Counted from the stretch's first letter, positions 33,396-47,350 are shown. The stretch is DNA of 64,000 nucleotides from Embiotoca jacksoni (GCA_022577435.1 JAKOON010000058.1:712001-776000), one strand, 5' to 3'. The notes: generated from the sequence alone by a model not told the origin. Translations and numbers: made by a program.

Positions 33396-34217
33396 AAGAC
33401 CTTGTAGCTACCTATCGGTTACACGACGGCTCTAACTGCATGAGTCTCTGCACGTAGTGCGGTCACGCTGCGCCATCAACCACAACAAGAACATTTTCAA
33501 CCTGTGGGAAACGTTGCTGTCTTCCCCGAATAACCAGCAAAACAGCCCTTCTAGTGCACACAGCATCAATGTTGGATTTATATCAGATCGCATATCAGAC
33601 TTTATTACATTAAAGTGTGATTACACTTGTTTTGAGGAGTAACATTCATTATTCATCACAGGTCACGCAAGTCAATTGGTTTTAAAGAGCACAAGCAGCT
33701 CTTTAAGTAAGGAAGGATTTAAATCTGCAGTTTCATCAACAACAGGCTGATACTGCTAAACGGAGACGAACTGATTTTGTGAACGCGGGGAGTTTTTGGT
33801 TGAAATTGTATATATTAATTGTTTATTTTGCTTCCTAACAACAGAGTGAATGATATTTGTGTATATAGGCATTTTATCGGTGGTAATGTCATAATTTTTT
33901 GTCAGTCGTTCCTTCTGCATCTGTATCTACCTGGAATAGCATTTATTTAGCTTTTGTGAACCGCTGATGTATTTGGAACATTTAGACAGTGTGCATCTGT
34001 GTGTGTGAACGTATATACCATGTTGCCTTTAACATGCCAGAGACTTATCAGTAGCCACTGGCTAATCACCACAGTATCTAGGTTAAATACAGATCACCGC
34101 TGTATGCGTGTGTCCGTGTGCTTGTGTACACATATAAATATACTCAAATAACCAACACAATAAGTAGGCCAAATGCATCCTGTTCCCGTGTGTAAGTTAT
34201 GTGAACATGTATTTATT

Positions 34218-34255
34218 CTGGCATAAAAATACCTGCACGCCTATTTTTATGCCAG
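34218..34255. repeat. Perfect 14-bp inverted repeat
   Basis: CTGGCATAAAAATA (34218-34231) and TATTTTTATGCCAG (34242-34255) are exact reverse complements with a 10-nt spacer. Outer T.G wobble pairs could extend the stem by two to three pairs. Confidence 0.9.
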
Positions 34256-34378
34256 GGTTTATACACACTTCACAATACCTGGGGGTGTGACTAATCTAAA
34301 TTTATCCATCAAAAGCTACTTGTCACTTCACAGTCATGGAATCATTCAGTGGCCACAGTGAAAGAGGATGAAGATGCA

Positions 34379-34382
<4 letters not shown>

Positions 34383-34411
<29 letters not shown>
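34383..34411. repeat. (GT)n microsatellite
   Basis: About 14 uninterrupted TG units, followed by TAC and an A run. Confidence 0.95.
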
Positions 34412-34413
<2 letters not shown>

Positions 34414-35407
34414 AAAAAAAAAACAAATTATACTCAACCTGTGATTTTTCTGAAACAGTACTCCTGTCAAATGTGTCAAAGATACCATTATGTGAATAAT
34501 TAGCCATTTTAGCATTTACAGACGTCCTCATAATTATTGGAGGTGTTTTTTTTTTTTTTTTTAATTCTTAGTGGAGCAATCTTTTGTTCAAATTGCGTTT
34601 ACAGCAACTTAAAATTCATAAAAGCTTATTGCCCTAAATCCCAGCATAAGGAAAGCTCCTCATTACTGTCTGCCTTTAAAGTAGTTAAATGTGTGGATCT
34701 ATTTGCAAACTGTGTGAAACAAAACCCCATTAACTGACAGTGCTTTGCTTAAAAAACATGACATTGTTAGTTGTTTTTTTTTGTTTGGTTCAAAAAAGCA
34801 ACCCATTTTTTGTCTTTTTTTTACAGCAGCTGTACTGACATGCACCCATGAATTAACAATGTGATGTAGATTAATCTCCCTCTACAACTGGAGCTTAAAA
34901 CTCAATCTTTTGGCCTCAAAGGGCCAGAATTATTGATACATTGGGTATCTGAAAACTCATAGCTAGATTTATCTGACCTGCAAAGGAGCTGAAAGATTCT
35001 GCAACGCTCAATATATTCAGACTATGATAAAATTATAGCACAGTTGTGATCCCACTGCTTAAACTGCCACATAGCTGTCATAACGGAGTCTGAGCATACT
35101 GCTAATGCTGAATAGTAGCATGGAAAACTCCTGTAGTGTTGAGTTCACCTCCAGCAAATGCTGAGCACAGAGATGTCAGACTCCTGTATGTGGTATTGTG
35201 AGTGGAGAACCTGCATTTTTACATTTCATTCAAGTAAAAAGACAAAAATTGATCTCTGTAATGTCAGACCATCACTCCCAGGTTCATCGTCCACATGTAC
35301 AGAAACCAGTAGTGGAAGAAAACCTTACTGAGTACTGAATTAAAATAAAGATTTTTTTTTTTCACTTATTCCACTGTACGATATGTACTTACTCTACATG
35401 TATTTGA

Positions 35408-35691
35408 CAGGTCAACCCCGTATCACTGCAAAGCGTGAAATAAACACACCGGTCCAATACAGGGAAACGTGAGATAGCCATGTGATTTACAGGAAAATGA
35501 AACTTTTAGCAAAAACATGTGGTTGGGGTTCCTAAATAGGGAAAAAAAAAAAAAAAAAAACATGCAAGTTTCACACTTTCAAAATGTGTAACCTTTACAT
35601 CTAAACAGCCCAAAGCGTGGCTATCTCACGTTTTGCTGTATTGGACTGGCGTGTCTACTTGACGCTTTGCCGTGTCACTGGGTTGGACAGG
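35408..35691. mobile_element. Fold-back element with about 72-bp inverted arms
   Basis: The left arm (35408-35479) and the reverse complement of the right arm (35619-35691) share GCAAAGCGT, GTCCAATACAG and AAACGTGAGATAGCC, with other mismatches, at roughly 80% identity by eye. The inner 140 bp includes an A run of about 18 and weaker internal pairing (GAAACTT / AAGTTTC). It has no coding capacity. A MITE or decayed fold-back transposon is the simplest reading; an exact duplication at the ends was not found. Confidence 0.65.
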
Positions 35692-37595
35692 TGTAGTTAG
35701 TAGCTGTGATAGACCTTAAGCATTTACACACAAAATATATGAAGAGCTTCTGAAATATGATGGTTTGTTACAGATCAAACCAATAACCAATAGTTGTAAT
35801 CACAGCTGAAATAGTAAGTTAACCCACTGATGAGGCAATTCACAGAAAACTAACTGCATTTATTGGATAATTGTGACTGTGATTGTTTTTTATTCAAAAT
35901 AATGCCCAACACTTTATATTTTATAGTTTGTGAAATGTCAGGACATTTAACATTTTCCTTGTAATGTTTTATGAATAAAAGTGTTTTAGAGGGCAGTTTC
36001 AGTGAAGAGGCTGCCCAGAACTACGATGACTGAATGGATGTGACATTTCTTGTACGTCTTAGTGAGGGAAGGCACTTGTGATTTGTAGGGGAGATTGGGA
36101 CATTCTGTGTTGTGGCTCCTCAAACTTTCATCGGTTGCACGGTTGTTGTCCCGTGTTTGACAGTGTCAAAGTGTTGAATTACTTAGATGAAGCACTCCAG
36201 CACTCACTGTCTTTGGAGCTACTGTAGCATGTAGAGTCTGCAAACACGCTTCACTAAGATCAGCCTCAAGACTCCAGAGAAGATGCCGATCCTTAGCTCA
36301 GTGGTGGATTCCTAGACTGAGCTGTTGATGCTCACACACACAAGCGGCACACTGTCACTCAAGGGCGTACTATCAATTCAGGTTGTGGGGGTCAGGATTG
36401 CATTTAGGCTGTGTTTCTGTCCCCCGGGTCTCACCATATCATCAGTCCAGGCTGTTACACTCAATCTACTGCAAATGTGCCCAGTGCAAAGGCGCCTCTG
36501 GGATCTGGAACATAGCTCAAGCAGTTCCCTGCGGACCATGGTGGTTGCCTTCAGGCAGTTATGGTTAGCCTTAGACTGGTGGGAGAGTACAGAGAAAATC
36601 TGCAGAAGAAGTGCAGTGAAGCCAGTGATGCATCTCCAATTGGTGGTGGCGGCAGATCCTTCTCTGACAGGGGGGAAGGCATATTGTATCAGTGGCATAT
36701 TAGTGTCCCGGGACTATGGGAAATACCCTGATCCTTCTGCCATTTCCTTTCATACCTTCAAAATATCCAGACATTTCTGGTATGTATGCAACGTGATAAG
36801 ATGAAGTTGGACGATGTCTACAGTGAACCATCATAATGGATGAAGACATCGGCAGCACGGGAGGGCAGCAGGACAGTAGAGTGACAGAGGAACAGGCTTA
36901 CCTCTCTCAGCTAAGTCCTCGAACGGTGGGTGGAATCTCAGAAAGTTTCATTTTGTCCCTTCGAAACAAAACCCACCTGTAATTGTTGGTAGCGGTGTTG
37001 TCACCTACAAGCTTGAATATTTCTTCTGCTAATTTGTCCAGCAAACAGTTCCAACTGACTGACTTTTTGCATGGATTAAACTACAAAACAGTTGACTATC
37101 GTTGAAGCTTTGAGCTTAACAGAACACCCACAAGGATTGTTTGGTAGACTGTGATCATTTTTATTCCTGGGAGCTGTGCTGTTTCCAAAATACTGTAACC
37201 TCTAATTACCCAAAACATTTTTTTAAAAACGTGATATTGTTGATGGCAGTCTCACCACCCACTACATCAGTTTTTACTGTCTAGCAGATGAGATTGTCAT
37301 TGAATTACAAACAGATTCTGAGCAAATACTGTTGGAATTAAAAGGCCAGTCAACACAAACATAAGTAAGAGCAGTGGTGCAGTCAGAGGATGAAGACACT
37401 ATTTATTTATGCTTCTTTGTACTGTGAATTTCATATTCAAGCAGCTCTCTGTCATTTTGCTCTGGTTATTTATTTGTTGAACATACTTTGCCTTTCTCAT
37501 GGATTGACATTCAGCGTACCATGTCACTTAATTGTAAGTTGTACTTAAGTCTACTAGCCTGTGCTGACAGTCTGCAAATTAAAAAGGTTTGACAG

Positions 37596-37596
<1 letters not shown>
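35692..37596. other. Intergenic/5' intronic DNA, unassigned
   Basis: Includes 36325-36804, the longest open frame in the window (159 codons, + strand), in a locally GC-richer stretch. Its predicted protein shows no domain I know, it overlaps a 106-codon frame on the other strand, and no splice or start context supports it, so it is not annotated as a gene. Confidence 0.5.

Positions 37597-37667
<71 letters not shown>
37597..37667. repeat. (CA)n microsatellite, about 35 units
   Basis: Uninterrupted AC dinucleotides for 71 nt, the longest pure array in the window. Confidence 0.98.
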
Positions 37668-37670
<3 letters not shown>

Positions 37671-40600
37671 CTCATTACGAACACGTAGGCAGAGCATTTC
37701 CTGCTCAGGGATTTGACAACATATTTCTCCGAAGAAAACAGCCATCTATGTCCATATATGGACAACCACTGAGCATTTCCTGTCTAAATCTTCCACATAC
37801 ATCAGCAGTTAACAAAAGCACCATGGGACAGATAAATGAAGAGAAAGAAGAAGAATCAGGGATGCAGCTGAGCATAAACCCACCTAATCGCATGTTTAAA
37901 TGGACATGTTTCTATTTACTCATGTATTTGTCTATAGCACAATGTTTAGTGGATCACTTGCACCAGTTCTGCCTAAACAGACCTTTTGCTACTTTTGTCA
38001 TGTTTTTGCTGCTTGTTGCACTCAAAATGTAAAATCTCAAAATTGTCCTACTTGATTTCAGAAGATGACATTCCCAGTTGCCAACACCAAGCTCAGGCCT
38101 ACATGTCACTCATTGGTATTATATAAATCCCTTTGGAGTGGCTTTTCAACCATTCAGGGCACTTTGGCTCTTCAGTGAAAGCCTCAACATAAATAAAACT
38201 ACAAATGACAAGTACAGCATTATGGAAAATGGAAAATGCAGCTTTATCCTTTCATGTCCACAAAATGACATTTCCGTTATAGATGTGAAATATCCTTCAC
38301 TTTCTGTTCGGAATTGAGGATATTCTTGTGCATCTATGTTTACCACCAGAAGGACAGAGAGGTGAATGTGTGCATAAATGGGTGGAAACAGAGGAAGAAA
38401 TAAGAACCGAGAGTGAAGTAAACAGCAAGCACTGAATGCAATGATGGAAAAAAAAAAAAGAGAATGAAACCTTGTTATTTTGAATGAAGGTTCAATAAAA
38501 CATGAGGTAGACAGAGACGGAGTGAGAAACTGACCACAGGCTGAGAGATAAAACAGCTACAGTAAGAGCAAACTAGCAGGAAGAAGAAGAAAAAATATTG
38601 CTCACATCAGAGAGAGCTCTGAAAAAGTGCCACACATGTAGCTTGGGGGAAGACAGGATACCATCTGTAAGCTGTCTGACTGAACACATCAGTTTAAAAA
38701 GCAAAATGGGGGCAAATAAGTGAGACACAAATGTGGATTTTTATGTGCATTAATGAAACAGCTAATTTAAAAAGTCCAACAGGGAATATATCCAAGGTAT
38801 TAAAAACAAAACAAAAAACTCCATCCCTCTTACGTTCGTACCACCGAGACTGTAGATTCCCATTCAGCTTTGCATGAGTTGAAATGAAAATATAGAAACA
38901 AATGGAAAGTTAAGTTACCACACATTACAGTCAGACTTGTTTTCTGTTTACACGTCAGTCTGTTCTTTATTTTGCATCAAGATCTTTCATCTGTTGTTTG
39001 AACACAAAGTTCTGACAAGTATATATTTAATTTATTTTAAATACAAATATCTGAAATTCACATTTTGGATTGGCAGAACTGATGTGCTAATATTCTTGAA
39101 TTAGTTTTGCCGTACTAAATATAACTCATTCAGCAATACAGTTAGATTGTAAGTACAGATACATTTCATTGCAATTTTGACATGTCAAAATGTATTCGCA
39201 ATCTCAAATTGCAGTTTTAAATTGTCACAAATGTATTGTTGGTATCTGGAACGTGAATTCCTTATATGATGTTGGCGATGACACTTAAGCTATCCTAGAC
39301 CGGTCTCAGTGTATGTGTAGTTATCTTAAATTGAAACTACTATATATTCTAATTTTGAATGGTCAAAATAGATACCCAAAACATCATTATGGTAATTAAT
39401 TTGAAACCTATTTAATGTTAAAATGTAATTTTAAAAGGCTGAGTGAACTCCGCTAATCATTTTAAGTCAAAAGACAGCACATTTAACGTAGAATTAACTC
39501 TAAAATATGACAAAACAATGGCTGTTCCAAGGGGCTAATTTTTTTATTTACTTTTGGTCAGACTTAGAAAATGTTGAAAGAAAAATATTTTTTATGGCAC
39601 AATATATGCTGTTTACATTGTTTTGTGTGATTTGGAGAGTACACAGTTTGAATTACTCAGAGAGACACTTTAATGTGAAGCACACTAATGTTTAAAGTTG
39701 AAGTTTATTTAATCTTGGAACCTTTTTTTGTATTTCTTGTTAGTAAAACTATGATAATTACTCCTGTGCATAATGTGCTAAAAATAAAGATATGAGTATG
39801 AAATTGGGACACAGCTTCTTTCATTTTTGGGTGTTCAAGGAAACTCCAACTTAGGAGATTTGAAAATGAGGTACCTATGGGACCTTACCCAGATATGGTA
39901 CGGATTTTTTTAGGGTCTGTAGTAGTCCATTGCTAAGAATATCCAATGCATACATAACAGGTGTTCTCAAGTGAAACATTTCCATGTAAGCACTCTCACA
40001 GGGTAGATTGAAGTGAATTATGTGTTAATTTTACTGTCGCTGACATCTGTGATGGTACGATACATTAGGATGCACCAGCTGAGCATGCAGAGTTACCTAA
40101 AGTGGCAAATGGTGATATAGATGAATATAGATGAACTCCCAGCACATTTTCTGACATGTGAAGAACAAAAATGATGGATGTGATGTTGGCAGAAGGGGAG
40201 GGAGATAAAGTTATATTTGCAGAGACAGATATATAAAATGACAGAGGTGGAGAAGAGGCTGATGGAGTTGAGAAACTACTGGAGAGAGAAGATACGCTTT
40301 AACAAAAGAGAGTTCACTATATTTGAGCTCCGTTTTTAAAATACATACAAACACTGTATTTATGTTTTGTCTTTCTGTGGAAGCAAAGACAGCCTGTAAT
40401 TATTTGAGTGCAAATGACGACCAATCAAACATTTAAGTCACTACTCAAAATTCATTGTTGAAAATAAAATGCAATCTTTAGCATTGTTATGGTACTTTTT
40501 AAGTCATTTGTTTGAATTTCTGTGATTTGGAATTCATTTATTCCTTAAGGTCATCTCAAGTTGTGTAAATTCAGTCATTAATCAGACTTTTCTTGGATCC

Positions 40601-41181
40601 TCCGCTGTACTTTAGACTATTAACACGTTAACATGATGTTACCAGAGGGTTGCTCGGCACTTATTATTGGATACGATCATTTTGTATTTGAATTTGTTAA
40701 ACCAGAGATAATGTGCTTCAAATCAACTCCAAAACAATTCACCCAAAAAAAACGTTCTAGAAATCTAGAAAGTGGTTATTCAAAATAAAAAATAAAACAT
40801 GTAGTATATGTATTCAGTTGGATTCAAATTTAACCTTTAAGCATTCAGTAGTCATTGAATTTCATAGTTCATCTGATAAAAATGTTGGCCTGTCAACGCT
40901 TCTATATTTTGACCTCATCAGTTTTTGAAACAATGTTTTACTTTTAGGACATCTGTAACATTTTGTTTATACTTTATATTTGCCTATTTTACATGTAACT
41001 TGATTTAGTTGAATTATTAAATCTGCATCAACATCCAAATGTTTGCTGTGGCAGACTGTATTTATGTAGCTGCCCACTGAGTTAAGTCTCAAAACCTTAA
41101 TCTTAAATATTTGAGCAGGACTGAGCTCAATACACTAACATTTACCGTTTCCTTCTTATTGTAATTTGTAACAGACACAGG

Positions 41182-41184
<3 letters not shown>
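37668..41184. other. Intergenic/5' intronic DNA, no gene found
   Basis: AT-rich, with long stretches lacking any open frame above 60 codons (38350-39500 and 39700-43240). No repeat family was recognised. Confidence 0.6.

Positions 41185-41227
<43 letters not shown>
41185..41227. repeat. (CA)n microsatellite
   Basis: About 21 AC units. Confidence 0.97.
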
Positions 41228-41229
<2 letters not shown>

Positions 41230-43782
41230 TAATTAAAACCAGTGTCTGTGTCTCTAACCTCACTGTCTCTGTCCATTTTTGTCATCCATCAGTGGTTTCC
41301 AGCCAGGCTCTGGGCTTTTAGTATAAAATAAACAAGTATGGCTATCCTCACATCCTGTTTCACACACTCCATTTCCTGTGTCTGCCTATGGTGAGAGAAC
41401 AACAGAAAGAAAGAGAGCATACGCAATCGTTTTAGAGAGAGTCAGAAATAACACGAGTGCGTGCGGTTTGACGAGGTAGTGATAGAGACAGAAATGCGCT
41501 TCCTATAAGAAAGATAACAAAATCCTGAGGGGCATTCTTTGTGAAATACTAAGCATTTCAAAATCTCGTGAAGGAAAACTGATACAGCAGAAACAAGAGG
41601 GAACTCAGAAGCTTTGTCTCTTCGATTTTCAAGAAGGATACTTTGATCTGGGTCTTTAGCCCAACAAAATTGTATTCCACTTTTAATTATCTATGATCTA
41701 TCTTCATGGGTGAAAACAGTGTGGGATAGCACCTGCCATTGTGGCTTTATCTTATTTGTTTCCAAACAAGTTTTAATCCTTTCATTTCCTAAGTAGCTTT
41801 AAATATAGTAAAGTCATCTTATTCCTCACTGTCTGAAATCAGCTCGTTCCAACTCTTTATTAAATCTATACAAAGCATTTTTTGATATTTGTTGAGTCAT
41901 ATCCTTTGATAACAGAATTATAATTTTATACTTGTGCACTGACTTTTCTGTCAAGGAGGCACATACATTACACATAAAATAAATAAAAAAAAACATGAAA
42001 TTATGTTTTCTTTTTCGTGACAGCCAAACTAAAGGATCCCTGAACTTATTTGTGTAGTTTTGATCAGTCTTTCCATTTACTGACTTCTAACCGTTTGAGT
42101 GATCTCATGCAAAGCTAAACATATTCGTACATTATTAGTATATGAAGATTAGTAAATCTTGTTTAAATTCAGTTTACAGAGGCATTGATAATGTCTTTCT
42201 TGCTTTGCATTTGTACCGTTAGAAATATAATCTTTTACACAGGCCAAAGTGGTATATTTTGTTAGTCAAGATTTATTTGAGTATGTCTGCTACAAGGATG
42301 CTGATATGTGCACTATAACAAAATACACATACGCTTGGACCAAGCATTAGTGGTGATGCTATCTATATTTATATATTCTGTTTTCTGTTTAAAGCTCTTT
42401 ACACAACGAGGGGCGTGACAAATAAATGACACGAATATGTGAAATACCCGACAGTGGATATTTCCACATCAAAAGTATTAACACCTGCCGATGTGTGGAT
42501 TTGCGATGGTTTCCAGTTTTCAAAAACAAAGTTCAAATAGTTTTGAGCCAGCTAATTCTTCATATCAAATGATGGGTTAAAAATGGTGAAAACTGCACAG
42601 CTGGTAATAAGCTATTGAGATAATTCACTGTTGGAGGTAAACATACTCTACTTTTTTTTTCTTTTTTTTTTAAACTTACAGAGGCTTTAACATGATGTAT
42701 TGTAGTGTGTATCAGTCAGTCATGACACAGGCAGATAGACAGACAGGCAGAGAGCCGATCTCAGACAGAAGGAGTTTAGTTTTGGAATAATTTGGGTCCA
42801 GACCTGATGACCTGCTCCATGAAAGTTGTGTGGAGTGGTCTGTAAATGCTTTGCATCTGTGCTTCAAGTGCTGCATCTGAATGCATATTAACCAAAGTGG
42901 GAACTCAGGATGTCACAATACCAGAAATCCATAATATGAATGGTTAATGCTTTTATTGGCACTGTAACAGCTCTGAAAAATAGACCTCCTTACAAAAATT
43001 AAGACGTTTTTACGGCCGTGCACTTGTTACAGTACAAGAAAAAAACCCCACTGGAGGACAGTGTCAGAATGAAACATAACTAAACCTGCTTGGCCAAGTG
43101 ACCTGTTAGGCTGTTTCCTTTATGGAGGAACAGCCCCCTGAAAGACATCCAAGATCAGGTAGGAAGTGTTGAGCATGACTAACAGCTGCACACAAAAGCA
43201 ACAGACAGAAGGAGAGCGAGATGGGGAGAGCTGACTAACTTTAGCCTATGTGTCCTATGTATTTGCATTTCCTCTCATATATGAATGATCTTCCTTTTTC
43301 TCCCTTTTGTCTCTCCTCTACCTTTTCACACCTATTACAGGTGAGGGAGGAGAGGGGGACACACACATGTAACCTGGCAAGATTATTACACACTATGAGG
43401 CTGCCAGAGGAGGAGGTAGGGAGGAGGTTAACGGAGGAGCGCTCGACACGGATGGAATATGATGATTAATAACAGAGAATGAGGAGAAAGGGAATATGTG
43501 ATGGAGACTTGAGTGGAAAAATGAGGAGTCGGGATGGAATTGACAACAGTATTAATAAAAAGACAAGGGTTGTACATGAGAAGCAAAAATGGCAGGAGCT
43601 TAAAGGAAAACATGGGAGAAAAGGGAAAATATAAATATTGGAGTAATAAAGAAGAAATCCGTTAACAAAAAAAAAGACAAAAAGAGGAATGGAATAAAAG
43701 ATTATAAAAAAAAAAGGGGCAGGAAAATGTTCTTAAATTATTATCTTGTAGGGCAATCTCTGAAGGTGATGGAAAGGTCAAA
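41228..43782. other. Intergenic/5' intronic DNA, no gene found
   Basis: AT-rich. A purine-rich strand runs from about 43330 to 43720. No coding or RNA gene signal was seen. Confidence 0.6.
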
Positions 43783-43839
43783 TCCATCCATCCATCCACC
43801 TACCTACCCACCCACCCACCCACCTACCCATCCATCCAT
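43783..43839. repeat. (CCAT)n/(CCAC)n tetranucleotide array
   Basis: ATCC units at both ends and ACCT/ACCC units in the middle, 57 nt. Confidence 0.95.
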
Positions 43840-43880
43840 GTCAGTAGTGACAGGGACACTTTGACTTTGATCGGTTTTGT

Positions 43881-43899
43881 GCGCGCACACACACACACA

Positions 43900-43995
<96 letters not shown>
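43881..43995. repeat. Compound (CA)n microsatellite with CG interruptions
   Basis: About 115 nt of AC dinucleotides broken by GCGC at the start and at 43901-43904 and by one GC near 43935. It sits 41 bp from the tetranucleotide array. Confidence 0.97.
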
Positions 43996-43996
<1 letters not shown>

Positions 43997-44039
43997 CCAT
44001 AAAGGTGATCCAGCTCTAAAAAGAGCATTAGTCCAAGTT

Positions 44040-44130
44040 GCTCTGAGATGCTGCAGGGTTGCCGGTTGAATTCCCCCACTGGCGTACGGGCCTCTGAGTG
44101 AACTCCAAAGCACTGGAAAGTGTGGCACTT
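44040..44130 (+). mobile_element. Possible tRNA-SINE fragment
   Basis: GGTTGCCGGTTGAATTCCCC resembles the tRNA TPsiC arm/B box (GGTTCGAATCC) seen in fish SINEs. Only this part is recognisable. Confidence 0.3.
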
Positions 44131-46384
44131 TGTTCATTAAAAAGATAAAACAAACACTGGCTGCTGTTTGATTTCTCTCCCTGTCTCTCACACTGCTGCT
44201 CTCCCTGAAGCTATGAGAGAAAGAAATAAATAAAAAGAAGAAAAAAAACATGCTGTATCTCTACATGTCTCTCACTCTCAATGTATCTGCACATTCACAG
44301 CGCTGGATGATTGACAGGCGCTGTGAAGAAAGATGAACCAGGTGAACTGAATGACAAAAGAATGCACATACAAAGCTATATATAGTTTAGCAGTGCACAT
44401 ACAGGACTGTGTGCATGTGTTCCTGTTTGCATCCTCCTTTGTGTTTAACGACAGAACAGATTTAAAGGATAATTCCAAGGTTTCGATTTAAGGGCTTTAT
44501 TTCAACCTGACATATTACTGCTGAACGATCTACAGCCAGCACATTAGTTTCGCAATTATATGTTGTTCTGCATGATTTAAAGCGCGACAATGGCCACAAA
44601 TATACACTTGGTACAAATTACCTGCGATTATCCCCGAACCCCATTCAACGCCTTCACATGCACCAACCTGACTATGTGACAATTTTGCTGCAGCATTGTA
44701 AAAGGCATTCGTCTATTCTGAAACAAATCTGAGATAATAATACCACCAGAACATTAGTTCCTTACTTTGTAATAAGGCAACGTTCACAGCAAAACACGTG
44801 TTTCTCACTTTGTCTTGTCTGTACGTGCACATACTTGATGAATCACTTCCTGCCACACACTGTTTTCACCCTGAGAGTCTAATGAACAAAATGCTTCAGA
44901 ATTTTGTAATCTTAGGTTTCCTAAAACTTGGGGTTAATTTTGAGGGGCAAACCAACTATTTTTCTTCCGTGCCATTTCACAATTCATTTGGCTTGTAGAA
45001 TGTTGCAAAATAATCAAAATGGCCATCATCATTTTCTAGCATCCAAAGCAATGTAATAACAAGAAAGTTTAACAGTCAAAAATAATAAGAATAGCAGGAA
45101 ATTCTCACATTTAAGAAGCTGAAACTAGGAAACACTAGAACTCTTGCTTTAATACTTAAGCTATTAATTTCATTATCAGTATAATATCAATAATTACTGA
45201 TTATTGTTCTGTCTAATCTAGATACACAAATAAAGACAGATGCACCTTCAAATGTATCCCTCTCTTTCCTATCCCCACTTTCTCCTGCTTTCTCTTCCTC
45301 CTGCCTCTTTCTAGCTGAGTTCAGCAGTCAGCCACATCCCAGAGGGACATATTGGGGTTAGAAGTGTAGATCTAACAGCCAGCTGAAGGGAGGAAAATGG
45401 AAAGCAGGCTGGGGAAAACAGAGCTAGAGGGAGTGAGAGGGCACGGGGGAGAGGGATTCAGCAGCCAAATCTCAGGGGGTAAGGAGGTTATAGGTGGAAA
45501 TCGAACAGAGGAAGCCTATATGAAGATGACAAGCCAACATATCTCAGCCTGAAAACATTAGCAGCCAGATACGAGATAATAAGAAGGGAAGGGAGAAAAT
45601 GTGAATATTTGATAACCAAAGGGAAGAACAAATGTACCACTGGTTAAGATCACAGACGCTGCTGGTTTCCACGGCAGAGTCTTGGTCAACAGCCTCGTTT
45701 CCACTGCACATTCACACTCATTTCAACTGCAGGGTTAAACTAATTTCCAAGGCGAAGTCACAGAGAACTAAACAACAGTTTTACGGGTTTCCACTACAAG
45801 GCCAAACAGAGCCAAAATGCCAACAGATTTTACACGAGATCTCCATTTCCACAAGGCCATGCTAAGCTAACCTGGCATCCAAATGAATGATCCACACGGG
45901 CCGGTTACTTTGACCCAGAACAAGCCAGCTTTCTGCTAACTGGGAAATGAGCCTATTCTGGCCTCCATTAAGTCTCTGTTTAGCACTTTTAATAGCATGT
46001 TTCTTTTATTTTTGGGGCAGGGTAAAGTCCTATTGGTGAATTTCACTTTGTTGCTGAGATTGAGATGGAAAAGATTCACACCACTCTCGTATTTATATGC
46101 TAAATATTAAGTAGAGCCAGCGAGTGAATTGCATAGTTTAGCTTTGCTTTAGGAATAAATGCAGGGGTAAACAGTCAGCCTGGTTCCAAAAACAGTAAAA
46201 TCTGCCTCAGAGCAACAGTTTATATCTACTGTATAAAAATAAATAAATAAAAATCAAAAGCAATTCATTTCCTAGTGTTTACATGCTGGTGCAGTTTTTT
46301 TTTTTTTTGGTGCTTTAACTTCCTGTAATACTACAAAACATTTTCTTTAAACCTTTATTTTTACACTTTGTTTCAATAAGCAAC
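44131..46384. other. Intergenic/5' intronic DNA, no gene found
   Basis: No coding frames of note. A purine-rich strand runs from 45380 to 45620. Confidence 0.55.
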
Positions 46385-46625
46385 CTTCAGAGGTGCTGGG
46401 ATGTATATTTATTAATTGATTTTACCTTTGGACATAGCCAGGCTATGTTTCTACTTGTTTCTCCAGCCTTTGTGCTAAGCTAAGCTAATGGCGTGTTTGA
46501 AGCCAACCATCACATATTCAAAGGGTGGACATTAGAATATCAAATTACAGCAAGAAAGCAAATAAGGATATATTTAAAACGTCAAGCTTTTCCCTTTGAA
46601 AAAATAGGCTTAACTCCGAAGAAAA
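46385..46625 (+). mobile_element. High-copy teleost interspersed repeat (GCTAAGCTAA type)
   Basis: GGACATAGCCAGGCTATGTT, TTGTGCTAAGCTAAGCTAAT, and GCAAGAAAGCAAATAAGGAT followed by ATATTTAAAACGTCAAGC match a repeat I recognise from many fish loci (GGACAGAGCCAGGCTAGC..., GCAAGAAAGCAAATAAGCGT...). I do not know its formal family name. Confidence 0.7.
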
Positions 46626-47149
46626 TTGTCTTACCTTCAAAGATGTAAAAGCGGATAACACTCTTGCTTCAGGATTCACATGTTACCACGGCGACAACAT
46701 CATGGATGAGGGTGCAGGTCCAAAATCTTCTGTCGGGTTTTTACTCACTACAGGACAAAGACAGAAGAAAAAAAAAATGGTATTCAGTATTAAAAACAAA
46801 TACACAATTCAACAAAGAAAAGAACAACAAACACATTCGAGACTGTTTTGGTTAATTCAACACCACATTTTCATCACCTGTTGTAAAAAAAAATGTGGTT
46901 ATGATGACAACTTGTTTTAAAATGTGGCTGAACCGCAGAGCAGTAAATGTGTACAGGTGCAGCGACTGTGTTAAAAAACAGCTTCATTATCATAAACTGC
47001 TTGGCTGCCCTTTAACTGAGAACTAGTGCTGAAACTGAGCGCCATTGAACCAAGTGGTCCCATAGACTGATCCTCCCGCACAGAAATCAGGCCTCACATG
47101 CTGTTGCTATTGGATATCAATGACTTGAACAATCCTGACCATTGATCCA

Positions 47150-47330
47150 ATGATATCCCTCCTCCTTCCTTCCTCCCCTCCTCTTTGTAATATACTATTT
47201 TCCCACTTGGATTTTCCTCATCTCTTTCCTCGTCCATGCTTCGCTTCTTCCCTCAATCCATCCCTTCCTCCCTCCCTCTTGCTTTTCAGCTTTCCTCCTT
47301 CAAAGGATAGAGGACACGACTGAAACAAAG
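47150..47330. repeat. CT-rich low-complexity tract
   Basis: CCTCC/TTCC-rich + strand, followed within about 20 bp by the opposite, purine-rich block at 47351. Confidence 0.75.
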
Positions 47331-47350
47331 GCTGCTTCTATACCAGCTGA

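Noticed and set aside
36325..36804. Longest open frame in the window, 159 codons on +
   Set aside because: No recognisable domain, antisense frame of similar length, no splice or promoter context; likely a chance frame in GC-richer DNA.
37511..38032. Frames with long HT or CV repeats
   Set aside because: Translations of the CA array.
43804..44251. 136- and 91-codon frames with CV repeats
   Set aside because: Translations of the compound CA array.
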